Source of the DNA: Halovivax gelatinilyticus
GTDB taxonomy: Archaea; Halobacteriota; Halobacteria; Halobacteriales; Natrialbaceae
Assembly: GCF_024300625.1 (NCBI RefSeq)
Contig: NZ_CP101322.1
Span: 3,113,992-3,177,991 of the forward strand
DNA length: 64,000 nt
Direction of reading: 5' to 3'
The notes beneath the pieces are model-generated. The model saw nothing but the letters and a program-made list of their open reading frames with translations. It did not search any database and was not told where the DNA came from. The number at the start of each line of letters is the position of its first letter. Position 1 is the stretch's first letter. Of the stretch, positions 33,760-42,726 are shown piece after piece. A program made the translations under genes and the position numbers.

Positions 33760-36516
33760 TCAGGCCGCCTGTTCGGTCAGCAACCGGCGCAGGACCATGT
33801 GCAGGATGCCGCCGTGTTCGACGTAATCGACGGCCGCAGGCGTTCCGACCTGTGCCGTGACCGGGAACGTGGTGGTCTCGCCGTCTCCGTCGGTCGCCGT
33901 GACCGTCAATTCGGCGTTCGGTTCGAGACCGTCGTCGAGCCCTTCGATCGTGAAGACCTCTTCGCCGGTCAGATCGAGTTCCTCCCAGCCGCGGCCGTCG
34001 TCGAACTGCAGCGGGAGAACGCCCATTCCGATCAGGTTGTCCCGGTAGATGCGCTCGTAACTCTTCGCGATCGTCGCCCGTACGCCGAGGAGGTCCGTCC
34101 CTTTCGCCGCCCAGTCGCGGCTCGACCCGGTACCGAACTCGTCACCGGAGAGGACGACGAGTGGCGTCTCCTCGTCACGATACCGTTCGGAGGCCTCGAA
34201 GACGGTGGTCTCTTCGTCGGTCGGGTGGTGGATGGTGTAGCCACCCTCGACGCCGTCTAGAAGCTGGTTTTCGATTCGCACGTTGGCGAACGTGCCGCGC
34301 ATCATCACTTCGTGGTTACCGCGACGTGAGCCGTAGGTGTTGAACTCCCAGGGTTCGACGCCTCGCTCTTTGAGCCACTGGCCCGCGGGGAGGTCCTCGC
34401 CGAACGGGCCGGCCGGACTGATGTGGTCTGTCGTGACGGTGTCGCCGAGCGTGAGTAAACACCGGGCGTCCGCGATATCGCTCACGCCGGGTTTTTCGAG
34501 CGGGAAGTCCTGGAAGAACGGTGGTTCGCGGATGTACGTCGATTCACCGTCCCATTCGTAGACGTCGCCCGTCGGGGCGTCGAGCGCCTCCCACCGCTCG
34601 TCGCCTTCGAACACCGAGGCGTATTTTTCTTCGAACATCTCCGGCGAGACGGAGTCGTGGATGGTTTCGCGAACTTCCTCCGGATCTGGCCAGATATCTT
34701 CGAGGAAGACTGGCTCGCCCTCGTCGTCCGTTCCGATCGGCTCGGTTTCCAGGTCGACATCCATCTTGCCCGCGAGGCCGTAGGCGACGACCAGCGGCGG
34801 ACTGGCGAGGTAGTTCGCCCGGATCTTCGGGTGAATTCGCGCCTCGAAGTTGCGGTTTCCGGAGAGGACGCTCGTCGTCCACAGGTCGTGTTCGTCGATC
34901 GCGGCTTCGATCGGTTCGGCGAGCGGGCCGGCGTTGCCGATACAGGTCGTACAGCCGTAGCCCACGACGTGGTAGCCGAGCGCCTCGAGGTCGTCGAGGA
35001 GGTCCGCTCGTTTCAGGTACTCCGTGACGACCTGGCTACCCGGTGCGAGGCTGGTCTTGACGTACTCGGGCACTTCCAGCCCGCGCTCGGCGGCGTTTCG
35101 CGCGAGCAAGCCGGCGGCGACCATCACGGACGGATTCGACGTGTTCGTACAGCTGGTGATCGCGCTGACGAGGACGCTCCCGTGACCGATCTCTACCTCG
35201 GTGCCGTCGTCGAGTTCGACCGGAACCGTCTCGTCCAGATCGAGCCCGCGCTCGGCGACCAGTGAGCCGTCACCGGCATCGATGTCGCTTCCGATCGCCG
35301 CACCGCCGTCGTCGATCACGCCCTGTTCTTCGAGCAGCGACGGGAAGTGCTCGTCCAGGTCGCCCATCGGAATGCGGGCGTGTGGCTTCTTGTGGCCCGC
35401 CAGGCTCGGTTCGACCGTCCCGAGGTCGAACTCAACGACGTTCGTGTACTCCGGTTCCTGTTCGCCGAACAGCCCCTGGGCCTCAAGGTACTCCCGCACG
35501 AGGTCGACGTGTTCCGGTTCGCGTCCGGTGAGTTCGAGGTACTCCATGGTCTTTTCGTCCGGCGGGAAGAGGCTAATCGTCGATCCCTGCTCGGGAGCCA
35601 TGTTCGAGATGGTCGCTCGGTCGGCGACCGAGAGTTCCGAGACGCCGGGTCCGAAGAACTCGACGAACTTGTCTACGACGCCGACCTCGCGCAGTTTCTC
35701 CGTCAGGTGTAAGACGAGGTCCGTAGCCGTTGCGCCTTCGGGCAGTTCGCCCGTGAGGCGGACCCCGACAACCTCGGGCAGCGACATCGTGATCGGCTGA
35801 CCGAGCAGCGCGGCTTCGGCTTCGATGCCGCCGACACCCCAGCCGACGACGCCGATGCCGCCGATCATCGGCGTGTGGCTATCCGTCCCGACCAGCGTGT
35901 CGGGGAGCAACCAGCGTTCGCCGTCTACCTCCCGGTCGTGAACGACGCGGCCGAGGTGCTCTAAGTTGACCTGGTGGACGATTCCGGTTCCCGGCGGGAC
36001 CACGTTGAAGTCCTCGAACGCCTGCTCGGCCCACTTGATCGCGCGGTAGCGCTCTTCGTTGCGTTCGTACTCGAGTTCGACGTTTTTCTCGTAGGCGTCA
36101 CCGGAGCCGAAGTGGTCGACCTGAACGCTGTGATCGATGACGAGGTCGCAGGGCACTTCCGGCTCGACGATGGTCGGGTCGACGTCCTGTCGGTCGGCGG
36201 CCGAGCGCAGCGCCGCCAGGTCGACGACGGCCGGCACACCTGTTAGGTCCTGGAGAACGACCCGGGAGACGGTAAACGGCACCTCGACGTCTGGGACGTT
36301 CGGTTGCCACGAGGCGGCGTTCTCGACGTCTTCGAGGTCGATCGACTCGCCGTCTGCGTTTCTGAGAACCGATTCGAGCATGATTCGGATGCTCACCGGG
36401 AGCGTCTCGAGGTCGCACAGGCCGGCATCCTCGAGTGCGGTGAGGTCTGCCATCTGATAGGTCGTCCCGTCGTGTTCGAACGGACGGATGGCGTCTGAAA
36501 CGTCGTCTAGAGACAT
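33760..36516 (-). CDS. acnA: Aconitate hydratase (aconitase A type)
   Basis: Aconitase interconverts citrate and isocitrate in the TCA cycle. The 918-residue protein has the full AcnA/IRP1-type layout. Three Cys ligands for the [4Fe-4S] cluster occur in AITSCTNTSNPSVM and GYGCTTCIGNAG. The substrate and swivel-domain motifs are TDSHTPMIGGIGVVGWGVGG, GDTVTTDHISPAG, GSRRGNHEVMMRG and GDEFGTGSSRDWAAKG. Length matches the family. It stands alone, and its expression would depend on the SUF and Mrp systems for its cluster. Confidence 0.96.
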   Translation of the reverse strand: MSLDDVSDAIRPFEHDGTTYQMADLTALEDAGLCDLETLPVSIRIMLESVLRNADGESIDLEDVENAASWQPNVPDVEVPFTVSRVVLQDLTGVPAVVDLAALRSAADRQDVDPTIVEPEVPCDLVIDHSVQVDHFGSGDAYEKNVELEYERNEERYRAIKWAEQAFEDFNVVPPGTGIVHQVNLEHLGRVVHDREVDGERWLLPDTLVGTDSHTPMIGGIGVVGWGVGGIEAEAALLGQPITMSLPEVVGVRLTGELPEGATATDLVLHLTEKLREVGVVDKFVEFFGPGVSELSVADRATISNMAPEQGSTISLFPPDEKTMEYLELTGREPEHVDLVREYLEAQGLFGEQEPEYTNVVEFDLGTVEPSLAGHKKPHARIPMGDLDEHFPSLLEEQGVIDDGGAAIGSDIDAGDGSLVAERGLDLDETVPVELDDGTEVEIGHGSVLVSAITSCTNTSNPSVMVAAGLLARNAAERGLEVPEYVKTSLAPGSQVVTEYLKRADLLDDLEALGYHVVGYGCTTCIGNAGPLAEPIEAAIDEHDLWTTSVLSGNRNFEARIHPKIRANYLASPPLVVAYGLAGKMDVDLETEPIGTDDEGEPVFLEDIWPDPEEVRETIHDSVSPEMFEEKYASVFEGDERWEALDAPTGDVYEWDGESTYIREPPFFQDFPLEKPGVSDIADARCLLTLGDTVTTDHISPAGPFGEDLPAGQWLKERGVEPWEFNTYGSRRGNHEVMMRGTFANVRIENQLLDGVEGGYTIHHPTDEETTVFEASERYRDEETPLVVLSGDEFGTGSSRDWAAKGTDLLGVRATIAKSYERIYRDNLIGMGVLPLQFDDGRGWEELDLTGEEVFTIEGLDDGLEPNAELTVTATDGDGETTTFPVTAQVGTPAAVDYVEHGGILHMVLRRLLTEQAA

Positions 36517-36755
36517 TGTGAATGCTTGCTACCGAGTACATTTCAATCTGGCGAGTTCGGATCCGTGATTCGTACCCGTCGGACCGTCTGGAGTATGTTT
36601 TGGCGATATCACGTCTCGATACATCGCCGGTCGCACTCGCAATCACACCGTGAGTCGCCGGTATCAAATTGGTCCGACGGTTCGAGTTCGGTTAATTCTC
36701 GCAGTTTGTGGATCTGGAATCCCCCAGGTACTGGTATTGCACTGTCTCGCAGTAG

Positions 36756-37181
36756 TCAGGGGGCACTGTCGGCGATGGCGTACTGCAGGTGGACGAATTC
36801 GTCGAACGTCATCGGCGCCCGGCGTTCGATCTTCTGTTGGACTTCCTTCGGATCGAGATCGAGTTCGACCTCGGCCGCGAGCGTCTCGACGTCGAGCACC
36901 GCCGTCGACATGCCGAGGAGGAGGTGTTCGCACGCTTCGACCGCTATCGTTTCGGCGTCGGGTTCAGTCTCATCGAGTGCGAGGAGCGAACTCGCCTCAT
37001 CGAGTGAGAGCCGGGGTGAGCCACCGCCAACGAGCGTGTCCAGGCGTTCGCGATCGACGCTCGTTCGGGCCGTCGCGTCTTCGATACCCGCAGATTCGAC
37101 GGCGGACGCGAGCGCGTCGTCGTACTCGCGACGGAGCGTCTCCGGTCGGTCGGGTGCCGACAGGCGTTGTTCGTAGAACAT
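36756..37181 (-). CDS. Haloarchaeal DUF5791-like protein
   Basis: A 141-residue acidic helical protein. The opening MFYEQRLSAPDRPETLRREYDDAL and the repeated short helices, each ending in a DEASSLLALDE-like segment, resemble what I recall of the haloarchaeal DUF5791 family; that name is from memory and less certain than the ORF. The C-terminal half alternates charged helices (DPKEVQQKIERRAPMTFDEFV) and looks like a tandem HTH-like bundle. The ATG at 37181 was preferred over the longer frame. Function unknown; it is divergent from the GH2-like gene. Confidence 0.65.
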   Translation of the reverse strand: MFYEQRLSAPDRPETLRREYDDALASAVESAGIEDATARTSVDRERLDTLVGGGSPRLSLDEASSLLALDETEPDAETIAVEACEHLLLGMSTAVLDVETLAAEVELDLDPKEVQQKIERRAPMTFDEFVHLQYAIADSAP

Positions 37182-37397
37182 ATCGGTATCCTCGTGATTC
37201 GGTCTGAAAGCCGTTGTTATCTCCCCTCGCCATCCGCATTTCGGCCGCGTTTTCAGACGCGTGATCGGAGCGCTCGGATCTGGGTCGGCCGATGCGTTCG
37301 GGACGACGTACCCCTGGGTCGATTTCCTGGGTCTCGTCTCGGCGCTTCGACCATACCGTCGCAACAGCTTTCAGGTCGGCGTTCACTCTCAGTGATA

Positions 37398-39254
37398 ATG
37401 ACCGGAACGTGGCGTGGTGGTATCGTCGAGTCGATGGCCGACGGTGACCGTCCGACGGTGACGGAGTGGCAGACCGTGTCGGTTCCCGGACGGAACGAGT
37501 CGTTCGTCGGGGAATCGGCACCGATCGCGTACGAGCGGCGATTTCCGGACCCCCGGACCTCCGAGTCCGAACGCGGCGAACTGGAACTGTCCGGCGTGTT
37601 CGGCGACGTCCACGTGTGGCTCAACGAGTCGTACCACGGCGTCTTCGAACGTCCGCTCGATACGGTGTCGATCACGTTCGATCCCAAACCTGACAACGAC
37701 CTGCTCGTCGTCTGTGAGCCCAACGAACACACCGACGGATTGCTCGAACGCGGAACGGTCCCGCCCGAAGCGGCCGTACCAGGCATCCGCGGCTCCGTTA
37801 CGGTTAGTCGGCGACCGCCGACGATACTTCGCGACCTCTTCGTTCGACCATCCGTCACCGAAGACGACGCCAGGCTTTCTGTCACGGTCGTGATCGACTC
37901 GACCGAACCCGTCGACGATACCCTGACGTTTACGTTGCGCCCGGAGGGCTTTCGGGGCGGCGGTTCGATGGATCGAACGTCGGTCGAGGCCGACGCCGGC
38001 GACGATATCAGCGTCGAGACGACGATCGACGTTCGCGATCCGACGCTGTGGTGGCCGCGAGAACTCGGATCAGCCAACCGCTATTCACTCCGCGCGAAAC
38101 TCGGAGAGCAAGTTCTCGAACGGTCGGTCGGATTGCGTCGGGTCGAATCCGACGACGGCGGCTTTCTCGTCAACGGCCACCGCGTGGCGGCCCGCGGATT
38201 TACGGTTCATCCGGGAGACTTCGATGACTCGCTCGTCTCCGAGGCGGTCGAGGCGAACGCAACGGTTCTCAGATTCCCGAACCACGTCCCCGGTCACGAC
38301 GTCTACGACGCGTGTGACGAGGCCGGATTGCTCGTCTGGCAGGGATTGGCCGAGTCGAAGCCGATGGACGTCGATCGGGCGACCTCGACCGGTCGTCGCC
38401 TGTGCGACCGGTACGGCCACCACCCGAGCCTCGTTGGACTGTCGCTGCTCGAGGACGATTCGGCGCTGCGTTCTGACCCGCTCGGCGCGGGAACGATCGC
38501 GAAAATACGGTATCGCTACCGCGCGTGGCGAACGAACGTCGATCGAGGCGGGGCCGACGACGTTGCTGCGCGCCTTCCAGACGACATCCCCGTGATCCCG
38601 ACGATCGGTTCGCCGGGAAGTAGATCGGATGCGTTCACGCTGTGGCCCGGATGGGCATCACTGAACGCGACCGATGTCGACTGGATTCTCTCGCGATACT
38701 CGCCCCGGTCAAAGGCTGTCGCCGGATTCGGTGCGCCGACGGGGGACGTCCACCAGGACGAATTACCGGCGCAGATGGCTGCCATCGTTGACCGACGTGG
38801 CCTCTCGGCCGACGAACTCGATTCGTATCAGGTGACGGTGCTGAAAACCGTCGCCGAGTACCTGCGCTATCACGGGTACGGCACGATCGTCGCAGATACC
38901 CTCTGTGATCGATTCGAAGCAGGCGGGTTCGGCGTCCTCCGGGCCGACCGAACGAGAAAACCCGGGTTCGGCGCGATCGCCGACTCGTTCGAACCGCTTC
39001 AGACGATCGTCGTCGGTCGGCCGACCGACGGTGCATCGGCTCGGTTAGCGCTCGTGAACGATGAGAGAGAACCAGCCAGCGTGACGATTTCCTGGCGGGC
39101 AGGCTCCGCTGAAGGGTCTCTCGAGGCGACGGCCGACCCGATGTCGGTTGTGGATCTACAGGCGATCGAGATTCCCGGCGATAGCGACGCGCTCGTGATC
39201 GAAACCGCTACGGAGTCACGTCGCCTTCAGAATCGATATCGACTCGACGGATGA
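37398..39254 (+). CDS. Glycoside hydrolase family 2-fold protein, catalytic glutamates apparently lost
   Basis: A 618-residue cytoplasmic protein shaped like a beta-mannosidase or beta-galactosidase. An N-terminal sugar-binding jelly roll (FGDVHVWLNESYHGVF near 70) comes first, followed by immunoglobulin-like sandwiches ending in DPTLWWPRELG (214-224), then a TIM barrel starting GFLVNGHRVAARGF. In active enzymes the acid/base Glu follows HHPSL in a GNNE motif; here the segment is HHPSLVGLSLLEDD (341-354). The nucleophile block SEFG is replaced by AGFG. It may bind glycans or act as a regulator or scaffold. The ATG at 37398 excludes a non-coding upstream extension. Confidence 0.72.
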   Translation: MTGTWRGGIVESMADGDRPTVTEWQTVSVPGRNESFVGESAPIAYERRFPDPRTSESERGELELSGVFGDVHVWLNESYHGVFERPLDTVSITFDPKPDNDLLVVCEPNEHTDGLLERGTVPPEAAVPGIRGSVTVSRRPPTILRDLFVRPSVTEDDARLSVTVVIDSTEPVDDTLTFTLRPEGFRGGGSMDRTSVEADAGDDISVETTIDVRDPTLWWPRELGSANRYSLRAKLGEQVLERSVGLRRVESDDGGFLVNGHRVAARGFTVHPGDFDDSLVSEAVEANATVLRFPNHVPGHDVYDACDEAGLLVWQGLAESKPMDVDRATSTGRRLCDRYGHHPSLVGLSLLEDDSALRSDPLGAGTIAKIRYRYRAWRTNVDRGGADDVAARLPDDIPVIPTIGSPGSRSDAFTLWPGWASLNATDVDWILSRYSPRSKAVAGFGAPTGDVHQDELPAQMAAIVDRRGLSADELDSYQVTVLKTVAEYLRYHGYGTIVADTLCDRFEAGGFGVLRADRTRKPGFGAIADSFEPLQTIVVGRPTDGASARLALVNDEREPASVTISWRAGSAEGSLEATADPMSVVDLQAIEIPGDSDALVIETATESRRLQNRYRLDG

Positions 39255-39694
39255 GGGATCGATTCGGCGTTCCGACTATCGTTTTTTTCGGTCGAGTCCG
39301 TTCACAAGCGCGACTCCGCTGATCGGGTACGCCAACGTGTATCGTGATATCGCGTCCTGGATTTGACCGTCCGTATCCGTGGTGACTCGTATCGCTGCCC
39401 TCGCGTATCGTGTCTGTCCTGTCGTACCCTAATCGACCCGTGCGGGCTTGCGCGATTGATCCACCGTTACTTAAACGAGATCGCATATTCGCTCGGCGTA
39501 CCTGCAAATAACTCCGAGGGGCTTGCTAACGGTTTTCACAGCGGGTAGTACCGGTACCTTTAACTATTGAGCGACTGTACGATCCAGTACCAGAGCGCCA
39601 CCGGTCAGGCGCGTATCGCTCGACGATCAATGACAGGGAATCTTGCTATTCGGGATTTCGCCGATCACGAGCGATCGCTGTCACCGGTGCGGGT
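39255..39694 (+). other. Long intergenic region before the coiled-coil gene
   Basis: 440 bases between two same-strand genes. No ORF here has haloarchaeal acidic composition; a 61-codon frame at 39363 is Cys/Arg-rich and probably spurious. It contains a T-run after the GH2-like gene, AT-rich boxes CTTAAACG at 39470 and TTTAACTA at 39559, and a 30-codon frame from 39630 that overlaps the coiled-coil start. A leader of about 100 nt, or an untranslated RNA, is possible. Confidence 0.45.
39282..39288 (+). terminator. T7 terminator-like run after the GH2-like gene
   Basis: Seven consecutive T residues 28 nt after the stop codon, standing out in GC-rich DNA. This matches the T-run type of archaeal terminator. 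Confidence 0.5.
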
Positions 39695-40597
39695 ATGGCA
39701 CAGAGGTTTGAACACATGGTAGACGAATCGAAAAACATCGAACTGACAGACGACGACTTAGAAAACAAATCGAAAGGACAGCTCATCAAGAAGGCCGGTC
39801 AACTCCGAGACCGGCGAAACGAGCTGAACCAGATGGCTTCTGAACGCGCTTCCAAGCGCGACGATCTCAACGCGAAGACTCGCGAGAAAGTCGACGAGGC
39901 CCAGGAACACCGCGAGAAACGCGACGAGTTGAACGAACAGGTCCAGGAGCACAAAGAGCTTCGTAACGAACTCAACGCGGAAGCGAACGAACTCTTCGAT
40001 AAGGTCGACGGCCTGAAATCAGACCTCGAACTCGACGAAGGCAAAGACCTCCAGGAACTCGAAGACGAGATCGAGCAACTCGAGTTCAAACAGCAAACCG
40101 AGGTTCTCTCGAGCGAAGAAGAGCGCGAACTCATCGAGAAAATCGAGGCCAAACGCGAGGAGTACGCCGACCGACAGGAGAAGCTCGAAGGCAGCGGTGA
40201 ACTCGAAGAGATCCGCGCCGAGGCTGAGGAAGTGCGCTCGGATGCGTCACAGCACCACCAGAAGGTGACCGAACTGGCGGACGAGGCCCAGGAACATCAC
40301 AACCAGATGATCGAGGCCTACCGCGAAGCCGACGACATTCGCGACGACGCAGACGAGATGCACGAGTCGTTCGTCGAGGCCCAGGAAGCTGCCGACCGCC
40401 ACCACGAGGATTTCGTTCGCGTCCAGAAGCGACTCCGCGAGATGGACAAGAAGGAAGAAAAACAGCGCAAGTCCGCGCGCGATAAGAAGAAAGAGGCGGC
40501 CAAAGAGGAGGCCGAGGAGATCTACCAGAAGTTCAAGGAAGGCGAGACGTTAGACACCGAGGACCTGATGAAGCTCCAGAAGACCGGCTTGCTGTAA
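39695..40597 (+). CDS. Long coiled-coil protein
   Basis: A 300-residue, highly charged protein that is nearly all alpha helix. Heptad-like coiled coil runs from about residue 25 to 270 with repeated motifs such as RDRRNELNQMASERAS and EAQEHREKRDELNEQ, a break near ELDEGKDLQ, and a Lys-rich segment (KKEEKQRKSARDKKKEAAK) unusual for an acidic proteome. The C-terminus ends in a short hydrophobic helix EDLMKLQKTGLL that could dock a partner. An internal ATG at 39716 (MVDESKNIEL) is equally plausible as the start. There is no SMC ATPase domain. Function unknown. Confidence 0.78.
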   Translation: MAQRFEHMVDESKNIELTDDDLENKSKGQLIKKAGQLRDRRNELNQMASERASKRDDLNAKTREKVDEAQEHREKRDELNEQVQEHKELRNELNAEANELFDKVDGLKSDLELDEGKDLQELEDEIEQLEFKQQTEVLSSEEERELIEKIEAKREEYADRQEKLEGSGELEEIRAEAEEVRSDASQHHQKVTELADEAQEHHNQMIEAYREADDIRDDADEMHESFVEAQEAADRHHEDFVRVQKRLREMDKKEEKQRKSARDKKKEAAKEEAEEIYQKFKEGETLDTEDLMKLQKTGLL

Positions 40598-40683
40598 GCG
40601 GTATCGTCCGATTCTTACCGCTCATTGACTGCACGAGCGACGCCGCTGCCTCTCGGAGATCCACGCCGGTCCTAGCCGTCACC

Positions 40684-40724
40684 ATCGTGTGTCGATGAGT
40701 CGATCGATCGTGTGTCGATGAGTC
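40684..40724. repeat. Two copies of an 18-bp direct repeat
   Basis: ATCGTGTGTCGATGAGTC occurs at 40684-40701 and again at 40707-40724, with a period of 23 bp. The copies are identical. They lie in the convergent spacer between the coiled-coil gene and the HalOD1 gene, so a terminator-proximal or slippage origin is more likely than an operator. Confidence 0.8.
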
Positions 40725-40763
40725 CATCCCTCGAGGGCTCGCCAGTCCCCGCTGTCGACGCGG

Positions 40764-41075
40764 TTACTCGAGCTTTCGAATGAAGATGGTACCATCGCCG
40801 TAGATAGTGACGCCGTAGTCGTCGACGGGGATCCAGACGTGTCCGACGTTTCTGTTCCCGGCCTGCTTCGTTGGGTTGAAGAGTGAATCGAGGCTGTCAG
40901 GATCGATTCGTTCGTAGAGGCTTGGCACGTCGATCGGGTCGGTTCCCGTCAGGTCCGCGATCGCATCGACGATAGAGAGTGCCAGCGACTGATCGTCGCT
41001 CCAGTCGTGTTTGATCGTCGTGGTCTGCGTTGGGTCGCCCGTACGTGCTGGCGTATTGCTGTCAATTGCGTTCAT
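40764..41075 (-). CDS. HalOD1 output-domain protein
   Basis: A 103-residue haloarchaeal protein. After an N-terminal Thr/Asp-rich tail, residues 28-103 match the HalOD1 output domain pattern: SLALSIVDAIADLTGTDPIDVPSLYERIDPDSLDSLF, then a strand block ending GVTIYGDGTIFIRKL. HalOD1 domains are found alone or at the end of haloarchaeal signalling proteins and are thought to act as outputs or switches, but their activity is not established. The ATG at 41075 was chosen over the longer frame. A TTTTATA box lies about 65 nt upstream, suggesting a short leader. Confidence 0.78.
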   Translation of the reverse strand: MNAIDSNTPARTGDPTQTTTIKHDWSDDQSLALSIVDAIADLTGTDPIDVPSLYERIDPDSLDSLFNPTKQAGNRNVGHVWIPVDDYGVTIYGDGTIFIRKLE

Positions 41076-41485
41076 TGTGTATCCCCTCTCCCGTTTAGAC
41101 GGGGGATTCACGTGGTATGTCGAAGGTAGATATAAAACCCCGTCAGACATTTTTCACGACGGTGTCCTACAATACGAACGATCGCTACGTCGAGGACTGT
41201 TACGGTGAAACCGACACTCTCTCGTAGTAGACAGTCGGTTTCGTCGGGACGAAACGGTTCGTTGATCGGGAGAAGTACGTCGATACCCGGGCTCTCTGTC
41301 CGACACTTCTTAGCTGATTGCCAGGACGAGCGTTGGGGTAGGTGTCCGATTTCGTCAGATCGCTTCGTTCGCCCCGCGGACGCGTGTCGGACAGGTGGCA
41401 CACACTCACAGACCGGCCGCGCTGACTCGGCGGCGGGCCGGTCGGAGGTAAAGGATTTTATCGACGGGGGAGCAACGTCGTCACA
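41076..41485. other. Intergenic region between HalOD1 and DUF373 genes
   Basis: 410 bases without a credible gene. On the minus strand a TTTTATA box near 41135-41142 would drive the HalOD1 gene; on the plus strand TTTTAT at 41456 serves the DUF373 gene. An 11-bp inverted pair (CTGTCCGACAC at 41297, GTGTCGGACAG at 41384) is present but is within what chance allows. Confidence 0.45.
41456..41461 (+). promoter_or_regulatory. TATA box of the DUF373 gene
   Basis: GATTTTATC, with the TTTTAT core 25-30 nt before the GTG at 41486. The leaderless spacing also supports the GTG as the true start. Confidence 0.55.
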
Positions 41486-42643
41486 GTGACCACCCTGGTC
41501 GTCTGTCTGGATAGAAACGACGACGTCGGCCGTAAGACGGGGCTCGCGACGCCGGTCGTCGGTTGGGAGGCCGTCCGGGCGCTCGTGACGGACGTCGGAC
41601 TGGCCGACCCCGAAGACTCTGGAGTAAATTCACTCCTCGAAACGCTTCGCGTCGCCCAGCAACTGCGAGACGAGAACGAGGATGTCGTCGTGGCCGTGGT
41701 CTCGGGCGAGCGCGAGTCCATCGTCAGTGCCGATCGGGCGGTTGCTGGGCAGCTCGACGAACTGGTCGCCGAGTACGCACCCGATTCGGCCGTCGTCGTC
41801 ATCGACGGCGCGGACGACGAACAGCTGGTGCCGATCGTCGAAAGTCGGATCCCCGTCGACTCAGTCGACCGCGTCGTGGTCAGACAGGCTCGCGACATCG
41901 AATCGACGTACTATCTCCTAAAGCAGTTTCTCGGCGACGCCGAGTTGCGCCAGACCATTCTCGTTCCGCTGGGTCTCACGTTACTCGTGTTTCCGATCCT
42001 CTCGACGGTCGTCGGTCCCGCCGAAGGGGCCGCCGCGATCACGACCGTGATCGGATTGTTCTTGCTGTACAAGGGATTCAACGTCGACGACTTGTTGACG
42101 GCGCTCACGATCAAAGTGCGCGATTCGCTCTACGCCGGGCAGATTTCCGTCGTCACGTACGTCGTCGCTGGTGGACTGACGCTCATGGGTCTCTTCGCCG
42201 GCGCACTGGGCGTTTCCGCGCTCGAAGAGTCCTCGGGCGTACTGATCCCGGCTGTACAATTCGCCTTCGACAGCATCCCCTGGATCGCCGCCGCCGCGCT
42301 CGTTGCGAGTGCCGGCAGATTGTTAGACGAATTGATCCGCGACGAACCGCTCAGACGGTCGTTTCTCAACTTACCGTTCATCGTCGTCAGCGTTGGTCTC
42401 GTCTTACACGGGTTCGCTGCGTACTTCCTCCAGCAACAGGGCGTCATCGATCCGGTAACGATTCCGGCGTTCTCTATCGGTCTCATTCAGGTGTCGGAAT
42501 TCACCGCCTCCGCGGGCGAGCGACTGGCTGGCTACGTCGGGACCGCGTTCGTACTAAGCATCGTCGGTGTTCGCCTGACGTCGTACCTCCGGGGGCCGTC
42601 GATCGAGGACGCCGAACTTACAGAGCGACCCGACTCGGAGTAA
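41486..42643 (+). CDS. DUF373 family archaeal membrane protein
   Basis: A 385-residue protein with an N-terminal cytoplasmic Rossmann-like domain (residues 1-150; TLVVCLDRNDDVG, then alternating strands such as VVVAVVSGE and AVVVIDGADDE) and a C-terminal region with about six to seven membrane helices from residue 155. The opening VCLDRNDD and the conserved TPVVGWEA are characteristic of DUF373, a family found in archaea and not biochemically defined. The GTG at 41486 follows a good TATA box. The dph6 gene follows after its own TATA box, so it is probably transcribed separately. Confidence 0.85.
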   Translation: MTTLVVCLDRNDDVGRKTGLATPVVGWEAVRALVTDVGLADPEDSGVNSLLETLRVAQQLRDENEDVVVAVVSGERESIVSADRAVAGQLDELVAEYAPDSAVVVIDGADDEQLVPIVESRIPVDSVDRVVVRQARDIESTYYLLKQFLGDAELRQTILVPLGLTLLVFPILSTVVGPAEGAAAITTVIGLFLLYKGFNVDDLLTALTIKVRDSLYAGQISVVTYVVAGGLTLMGLFAGALGVSALEESSGVLIPAVQFAFDSIPWIAAAALVASAGRLLDELIRDEPLRRSFLNLPFIVVSVGLVLHGFAAYFLQQQGVIDPVTIPAFSIGLIQVSEFTASAGERLAGYVGTAFVLSIVGVRLTSYLRGPSIEDAELTERPDSE

Positions 42644-42698
42644 CCGTCGGGTCGCGGCGGTCGCCCACCGCACTCGATCGTATCGAACAACGTGATCC

Positions 42699-42705
42699 AT
42701 ATAGC
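42699..42705 (+). promoter_or_regulatory. TATA box of the dph6-like gene
   Basis: CATATAG lies 22-28 nt before the ATG at 42727, at leaderless spacing, supporting this start over the long upstream frame. Confidence 0.5.
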
Positions 42706-42726
42706 CGCGGATACGAACGGACGAGT

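Noticed and set aside
41297-41394. 11-bp inverted repeats 76 bases apart
   Set aside because: The arms do not extend, and one such pair is expected by chance in a window this size; no transposon features are present.
41563-42726. Long upstream extension of the dph6 frame
   Set aside because: It overlaps the DUF373 gene in another frame and is Arg-rich; the ATG at 42727 with a TATA box is the real start.
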